A DNA stretch of 6,694 bases from Acidobacteriota bacterium (GTDB lineage: Bacteria; Acidobacteriota; Terriglobia; Terriglobales; Acidobacteriaceae): positions 1 to 6,694 of the forward strand of contig JAKCDN010000173.1 of the NCBI GenBank assembly GCA_021841795.1, in the 5' to 3' direction. Positions 6,228 through 6,694 of this stretch are shown one piece after another; within the stretch, counting starts at the first letter, position 1; each line of letters starts with the position of its first letter. Under the pieces are notes generated by a model. It saw only the letters and a list, made by a program, of their open reading frames with translations. It ran no database searches and had not been told where the DNA came from. The translations under genes were made by a program, and so were the position numbers.

Positions 6228-6694
6228 CTACGGACGGGCGTCGAGGGCTGCGAGCCAACGCCGAAATTCGGCCGCGGGATCGGCGGTCTGGAAGATTGCG
6301 GCGGCGACTCCGATCAGGGTTGCGCCAGCGGCGAGCACGGCGGGGGCGGTTTGAAGGGTGACGCCGCCGACAGCGACCAGGACGGCATCCGGTCCTGCCT
6401 CGCCGCGGAGCCGGCGCACGCCTTCGGGTCCTATGGGGGCCTTGTCGGTCTGCTTGGTGGTGGTGGGGAAGACGGGGCCGATGGAGAGGTAGTCGGCCGG
6501 CTGGTGCAGGATGCCGGGCAGAAGGCGCTCGGTACCACCGTAGGCGCCGACGATGCGCGCCGGGCCGAGTGCCTGGCGGGCGGCGGCGGGAGTGGCATCA
6601 CCCGCGTCAACATGCACTCCATCAAAACCAACAGCATCTACGAGATCGACGCGATCATCAAAGATGAGCTTTACCATTCCGGAAGGCATGGCTG
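6228..6694 (-). CDS. thiE: Thiamine phosphate synthase, C-terminal part (5' end outside window)
   Basis: ThiE joins hydroxymethylpyrimidine pyrophosphate and thiazole phosphate to make thiamine monophosphate in the cytoplasm. About 155 residues are visible, ending at TAG 6228; the true start and the N-terminal 50-60 residues of a usual ~210-residue protein lie beyond the right edge, so the ATG at 6689 is internal. Counting from that Met, the TIM-barrel landmarks are 'DDRVD' (11-15), 'DGVHVDAGD' (23-31), the active-site loop 'GPVFPTTTK' (71-79), the phosphate-binding 'VGGV' (107-110) and 'AAGATLIGVAAAI' (120-132). By alignment from memory to B. subtilis ThiE, T156, T158, K159 and the metal-binding aspartates are kept, while the Asn before DRVD is Asp and the Ser130 region is altered ('GAYGG'). 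The loop motif favours ThiE over TenI. It appears to be a separate unit from the permease, with a long gap downstream. Confidence 0.87.
   Translation of the reverse strand, partial: AMPSGMVKLIFDDRVDLVDAVGFDGVHVDAGDATPAAARQALGPARIVGAYGGTERLLPGILHQPADYLSIGPVFPTTTKQTDKAPIGPEGVRRLRGEAGPDAVLVAVGGVTLQTAPAVLAAGATLIGVAAAIFQTADPAAEFRRWLAALDARP

Overview
This is a GC-rich bacterial window carrying ordinary chromosomal housekeeping and transport genes. The combination of a threonine synthase, a modABC molybdate transporter, a UDP-MurNAc dehydrogenase (murB), a BrxA/BrxB-type bacilliredoxin, a CAT-type amino acid permease and a ThiE with 'GPVFPTTTK' would fit an Acidobacteriota (Terriglobia-like) genome. 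That placement is inference from protein style and base composition; no rRNA or other direct marker lies in the window.

Layout from left to right. The 5' end of a threonine synthase gene (thrC, minus strand, truncated by the window edge) diverges across a 64-bp gap from modA-modB-modC (plus strand, 322-2518). The mod genes form a compact operon: periplasmic molybdate-binding protein, membrane permease and ATPase, with modB and modC overlapping by 8 nt. A 52-bp convergent gap separates modC from murB (minus strand, about 2571-3653). A 91-bp divergent gap with an AT-rich patch then separates murB from a bacilliredoxin gene (plus, 3745-4173). A strong bidirectional hairpin terminator at about 4202-4241 serves the bacilliredoxin gene and the convergent amino acid permease gene (minus, 4262-5797, probable TTG start with a strong ribosome binding site). 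A gene-free stretch of about 430 bp (5798-6227) follows, with an AT-rich island, a short direct repeat and small hairpins. The window ends in the C-terminal part of a thiamine phosphate synthase gene (thiE, minus strand, 5' end outside).

How the genes work together. Only modABC is a clear functional unit, an ATP-driven molybdate importer. The others are single-gene transcription units for threonine synthesis, peptidoglycan precursor synthesis, thiol redox repair, amino acid uptake and thiamine synthesis. I see no tRNA, rRNA, CRISPR array, transposase, phage gene or defence system, and no new multi-gene system. The points worth a second look are small: ligand-site substitutions in ModA and ThiE, a ModC lacking its regulatory domain, a bacilliredoxin probably outside Firmicutes, and a few intergenic sequence signals.
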